Shown piece after piece: positions 60,632 through 64,000 of a DNA stretch of 64,000 nt. The position numbers and the translations under genes were made by a program. Below the pieces are notes generated by a model. That model was not told the DNA's origin and did not search any database. It saw only the letters and a list, made by a program, of their open reading frames with translations. Source of the DNA: Letharia columbiana (lineage: Eukaryota; Ascomycota; Lecanoromycetes; Lecanorales; Parmeliaceae); NCBI RefSeq assembly GCF_014066305.1, contig NW_023501093.1, positions 124,001 to 188,000 on the forward strand. Reading direction: 5' to 3'. Position 1 is the stretch's first letter, and the number at the start of each line of letters is the position of its first letter.

Positions 60632-62802
60632 CTAGCTTTCGGCAGCAACCGACCCCCTTCCTCTCATGCCACCTCTCCCTCCCCTAGGCGCTCTTCCCCC
60701 ACGATAGCCTCGTCCACGGCCTCGGCCTCGGACACCACCACGGTAGCCATTGTCCACACTTCCTTGACCGAAGGTCTCAAGATTCTTCTTCTGCTCTTCG
60801 CTTCTGAACTCACGGCCTCCAAGGCGCTTCCCGGCTACATCATCTCGGTCTTTGCTCTCGCTGGAGATGTTATCAAAAAATGATGAGGTCTTATTGTAGC
60901 CAGAAGCAGCTGGGATGACGACACTGTGCTCGCTCTCTCTACGACCACCGTTGATTGAGGCTTCTGCGGGAATGTCGTTGGAGCTGTCGATAGGGCTCCT
61001 GATTGGAGATCCGGTAGCGATGGCTTCTTGGACAAGCTCGTGCTTATTGAACTTGGCATTGGCCTCAGCAAAGTCGTAGTCCGTCTTAGGCACCTCCATC
61101 TTCTTCGTGGGTTGCTCCTCGCGCTGACGTCCGCCACGGTAGCCGCCTCGTCCACCGCGATGACCAGTGGCGTATCCCCCAGTGCCAGGCTGTCTAGAAG
61201 TACGTATATTATCATTAGTCCTCATCTCATTGACCTTGTTCGTCAAATTATCGATTGCGCTCTCTCCATTGGTTTGTTTCTGTTGTCCGGGGGCGGGAGG
61301 CAGCTTGGCCATGGCGGCTGCCACCGCAGCTCTGGCGTTGAAATTTGCATCTTCGAGCGATTTTGTGGGGACCTGGGTTGGACGCGGTGCGGCCATTTTC
61401 GCAGGAATCTGGCTTGTCCCAGGAAGGTTGGTCGAACTTGATTGCAGAGCACCATTGGCGGGGGCTCTAAGCTTAACGGCAGGACTCAGGATTGGAACGG
61501 CTGGCATAATACGACCACTCTTGGGCGCACTAGTTGCTGGTTTGGACGCAGCAGGAACCTCAGCTGCGACTGTGGGCGCTGGCGGAGCCAAAGCCTCGTA
61601 AACATTAGGCTTTGATTCTGTTGGGGGAGGTGGGCCGTTCTGAGCTGCCGCCGCAGGGGCAGGTGTCGTGCTCGAGCTCGAGCTAGGCAATTTAACAGTT
61701 GCTGTTGGCTTTTCGACTGGCAACTCTTGCTGCGGGGTAGCTTTCGGTGCATTGCTTGTCAATGGTTCCGCGGGAGTAGATGGCTTCGATTGTATGCCTT
61801 GCTGGATGGGCGGCTGCCCTGGCGCTCCGAACGGCATGGGTGGTGGATAGAATTGGCCAGGTGGTGCATGTGAGAAACCCTGGCCCGGCGGAGGAAACCA
61901 ACCCGGTGGCGGAGAGCCGTATGGTATTGGAGGGTAACCATGAGGCGGGAAGCCTTGCGGACCTCCTGGGCCAAAACGCTGGTTGGGTGGGGGAGGGTAG
62001 TATTGGGGAAAGTATTGTTGCTGTTGAAACCTCGGTGGACCTTGCTGTTGAGATGGTTGTTGCTGAAACCGCTGCTGCTGTTGCTGTTGATTTTGCTGCT
62101 CCTCTTGAGGAGGTTCGGAGAAAGGTTGCTGCTGCTGGTTCTGAGCTTGCGGCATCGACGCCGGAGTGCCGATTGGGCGAGCGTTCTGCATGTAAACTGT
62201 TATCAGCGCCCGAGGGAATCTTTGTCTCGTTTTAAGAGCAAGGACTGGATCCTATGTATATCAGAAGGAAGGCAACGGAATTTTCCACACGATTTTGCGC
62301 TCTCGGTGATATAATTTGTGATTTACATCCGAAATACTTCATCAGGTAACAGGCAGACATGGCATGCACTCAGCACACGACGCGACCAGAACAATGGACT
62401 CACCCCAAGTATAGCTGGATCATCAGGCACCTGAGGTTGTGCAGGCTTTTCTGGCTCTTTCTCAATCCTCAGATCCTTGACATCGCTACCCCGAAAGACA
62501 ATGTATTCATAAACGTAATCCGACGTTGCGACTTCATCCTCAGGATTTCGGCCCTCAGTGCCGAATGATTTGACATGCTCAAGTGCGACGGTGGAGTTCT
62601 CGGAGCTGATTTCATGGAGGGTGCCCACATAGCTGGTAACGCGTTAGCTATGATGCCGCTCTGGTACTGTTCTGCATAGGTGTGAGACATACCGAATGTC
62701 CCTTTTTGAGATGAGGGAAATGCGAGAGCTGTGCAGACTTTGTCAGCTCGAGCTCATCCTGAGCCTGATATCGATGTAGCCTTACCCAATATATTCGGCC
62801 AT
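60632..62802 (-). CDS. SCD6: Scd6/Sum2 (Lsm14) RNA-binding P-body protein
   Basis: Four exons, 62786-62802, 62693-62728, 62404-62632 and 60632-62185, give 611 residues. Residues 1-80 are the LSm14 domain: MAEYIGSRISLISKRDIRYV, GTLHEISSENSTVALEHVKS and YIVFRGSDVKDLRI. A Gln/Pro-rich linker follows. The FDF motif (DYDFAEANAKFNK) is at 463-475, then an FFD box (SSFFDNIS), a TFG-type box (ETFGQGS) and a C-terminal RGG region. This is the full architecture of Lsm14/Scd6, which represses translation, binds eIF4G and Dhh1/DDX6, and localises to P-bodies. The first two exons are tiny (17 and 36 nt) and intron 3 is long (218 nt). It shares a 260-bp divergent promoter with the KPWE-domain gene. Confidence 0.94.
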
Positions 62803-63062
62803 TGTGAGGTGGAGCGCTCAGAGCGCCAGTACGACAATGGGTGTGCGTGACTGCGTGACAGTTGTTTTGGAGGAGAAAGATCCGTAGAGAGGTAAACGTG
62901 AGAGGTGGAAGAGGTGTGACGGTGGTTCTGTTGAAGTTCGCGAGTGATTTCCAGCACAGTTTAGCTTGGTACATGTCAGCCCTATGAATATCGTGCAGCC
63001 TTGGTATAAAACTTCCTGTAGTTGGACACACGCACTGAATATGTTGCCCACCGGTTTCGACG

Positions 63063-63716
63063 ATGGCTACACAGCACTCGAATGTCGCTCTGATACCTCA
63101 GGAACAATATGTGGCGACATTTCAACAGCTTGAGGATTACGCCTGGGACTCGGATCCAGAATTCCAAGGTGGTCTACAAGCAATACTCGGGTCAAATTCT
63201 TCCACAGAACAAGCTGAGCACCTGACTCTGCGTGCCAGGTGCTTCTACTTTGCTCGGTAGGGTATTCTGTATGCAAGTATCGGTGCCTCTGAAAGCTGAG
63301 GCTTCGTTTCATTTAGCAAAAACAACATTCCCATCGACTTCAACGCCTACCATACATGGCGGTCTCAGCAGTCTTCCTCTCTTGCCAATGGCATGTCAGT
63401 CATAGCCTCAGCGTCTGACCCTTTCATCGTGAACAACATTTCCCCGAGACCTGAATCAACTTCTCGCAATTTCACAGACACCAGCCCAGGAGACGTAGAG
63501 CCGCCCGCACCATATCCGACATCCTTCAGCCAATTAGTCGAGCTAATCACAAGTGGGGAGCTAATACCAGGTATCAAGGAAGTTCCGAATACTGTACTAG
63601 AAGGGCAAGCTTCTCAACCAACGACGGCCAAGCGGAAAAAACCATGGGAAATGGACGATGCTAGTACCGGCGAGGAGGTTGTTGGAACAAATCATTCACT
63701 CACGAACATTGCATAG
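63063..63716 (+). CDS. KPWE-domain protein, PEX39-like
   Basis: Two exons, 63063-63256 and 63317-63716, give 197 residues. The first half is helical (QLEDYAWDSDPEFQGGLQAI; RARCFYFARKNNIPID). The second half has the compact block PTSFSQLVELITSGELIPGI, then EVPNTVLEGQASQ and KRKKPWE with KPWE at 173-176. This combination is the fungal KPWE domain, also found near peroxin-related proteins. The small factor PEX39 (human C6orf226, yeast Yjr012c), described as helping PTS2 import, carries the same motif. A peroxisomal import role is therefore likely but rests on motif resemblance. There is no membrane segment or C-terminal PTS1 (it ends TNIA). It is divergent from SCD6. Confidence 0.72.
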
Positions 63717-64000
63717 ATTGGCCCCCAGAACTCTGGTCAGGATTGCTCACAACGTCTTCGCGAGTCTTCCATAATGAATGGAAGAAGGAAACTATGACAA
63801 GTCTATTGTAAATCTGCTGATTCTCGAATGGGCACGAAGCCGAGTAAAAGTACACGTAAAAGATGATCCGCTCCTCATCTGATCACACGTTGAGGAAGCT
63901 GCTGCTCTGACAGAACCACCAGCACAGTAATCGAGATACAAAAAGAAGTAGCTGCTAAGAATTGAAAGCTGTCCGCACATGAGCCTCGCTTTGCTGCAAC
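63717..64000. other. Right-edge flank
   Basis: 3' flank of the KPWE-domain gene up to the window edge. No coding sequence is supported. Confidence 0.45.

Overview
The window reads as nuclear DNA of a filamentous ascomycete (Pezizomycotina; the class is not resolved). Protein-coding genes are broken by short introns, mostly 45-70 nt. These have GT-AG ends and CTGAC/CTAAC-like branch sites just before the acceptor. The products are typically fungal: Ggc1, Tom5, Rad57, Scd6/Sum2, a KDM4/Rph1-type demethylase and a Pns1-like transporter. No rRNA, tRNA, transposon or CRISPR array was recognised. Exon structures were built by hand from splice consensus, frame continuity and family knowledge; nearly all close to an exact multiple of three.

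Region 1 (1-25.5 kb) is gene-dense and rich in mitochondrial functions. It holds the tail of a WD40 gene, the GTP/GDP carrier GGC1, a coiled-coil protein of unknown function, ATP synthase beta divergent from cytochrome oxidase subunit V, a Rab4-like GTPase, a Pns1-like transporter, IWS1/Spn1, an EDC4/Ge-1-like decapping scaffold, complex I NDUFA8, nucleoporin NUP57/54, a predicted secreted protein and TOM5.

Region 2 (25.8-36.1 kb) holds a multi-exon SLIP-GC-like large GTPase, a small predicted secreted protein just downstream of a C15 tract, an M1 aminopeptidase and the Rab1 orthologue ypt1.

Region 3 (36.6-42.5 kb) differs from the rest. It has up to six small, mostly unrecognised minus-strand genes with predicted membrane segments, one of them carrying a PPxY motif and one containing a 9-bp minisatellite. 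This is the best candidate here for something undescribed.

Region 4 (43.5-64 kb) returns to conserved genes: a WD40 protein, a carnitine acetyltransferase, a Yag7-like RGG protein, a KDM4-type JmjN/JmjC demethylase, a 77-codon CENP-W-like histone-fold protein, RAD57, the P-body protein Scd6/Lsm14, and a divergent KPWE-domain protein resembling PEX39.

There is no operon-like organisation. Links are by function only: oxidative phosphorylation and mitochondrial import (GGC1, ATP2, COX5, NDUFA8, TOM5), mRNA decapping and P-bodies (EDC4-like, Scd6), chromatin and genome maintenance (Iws1, KDM4, CENP-W, Rad57), and vesicle traffic (two Rabs). Several genes are divergent pairs sharing short promoters: ATP2/COX5, NDUFA8/NUP57, CENP-W/RAD57 and SCD6/KPWE.
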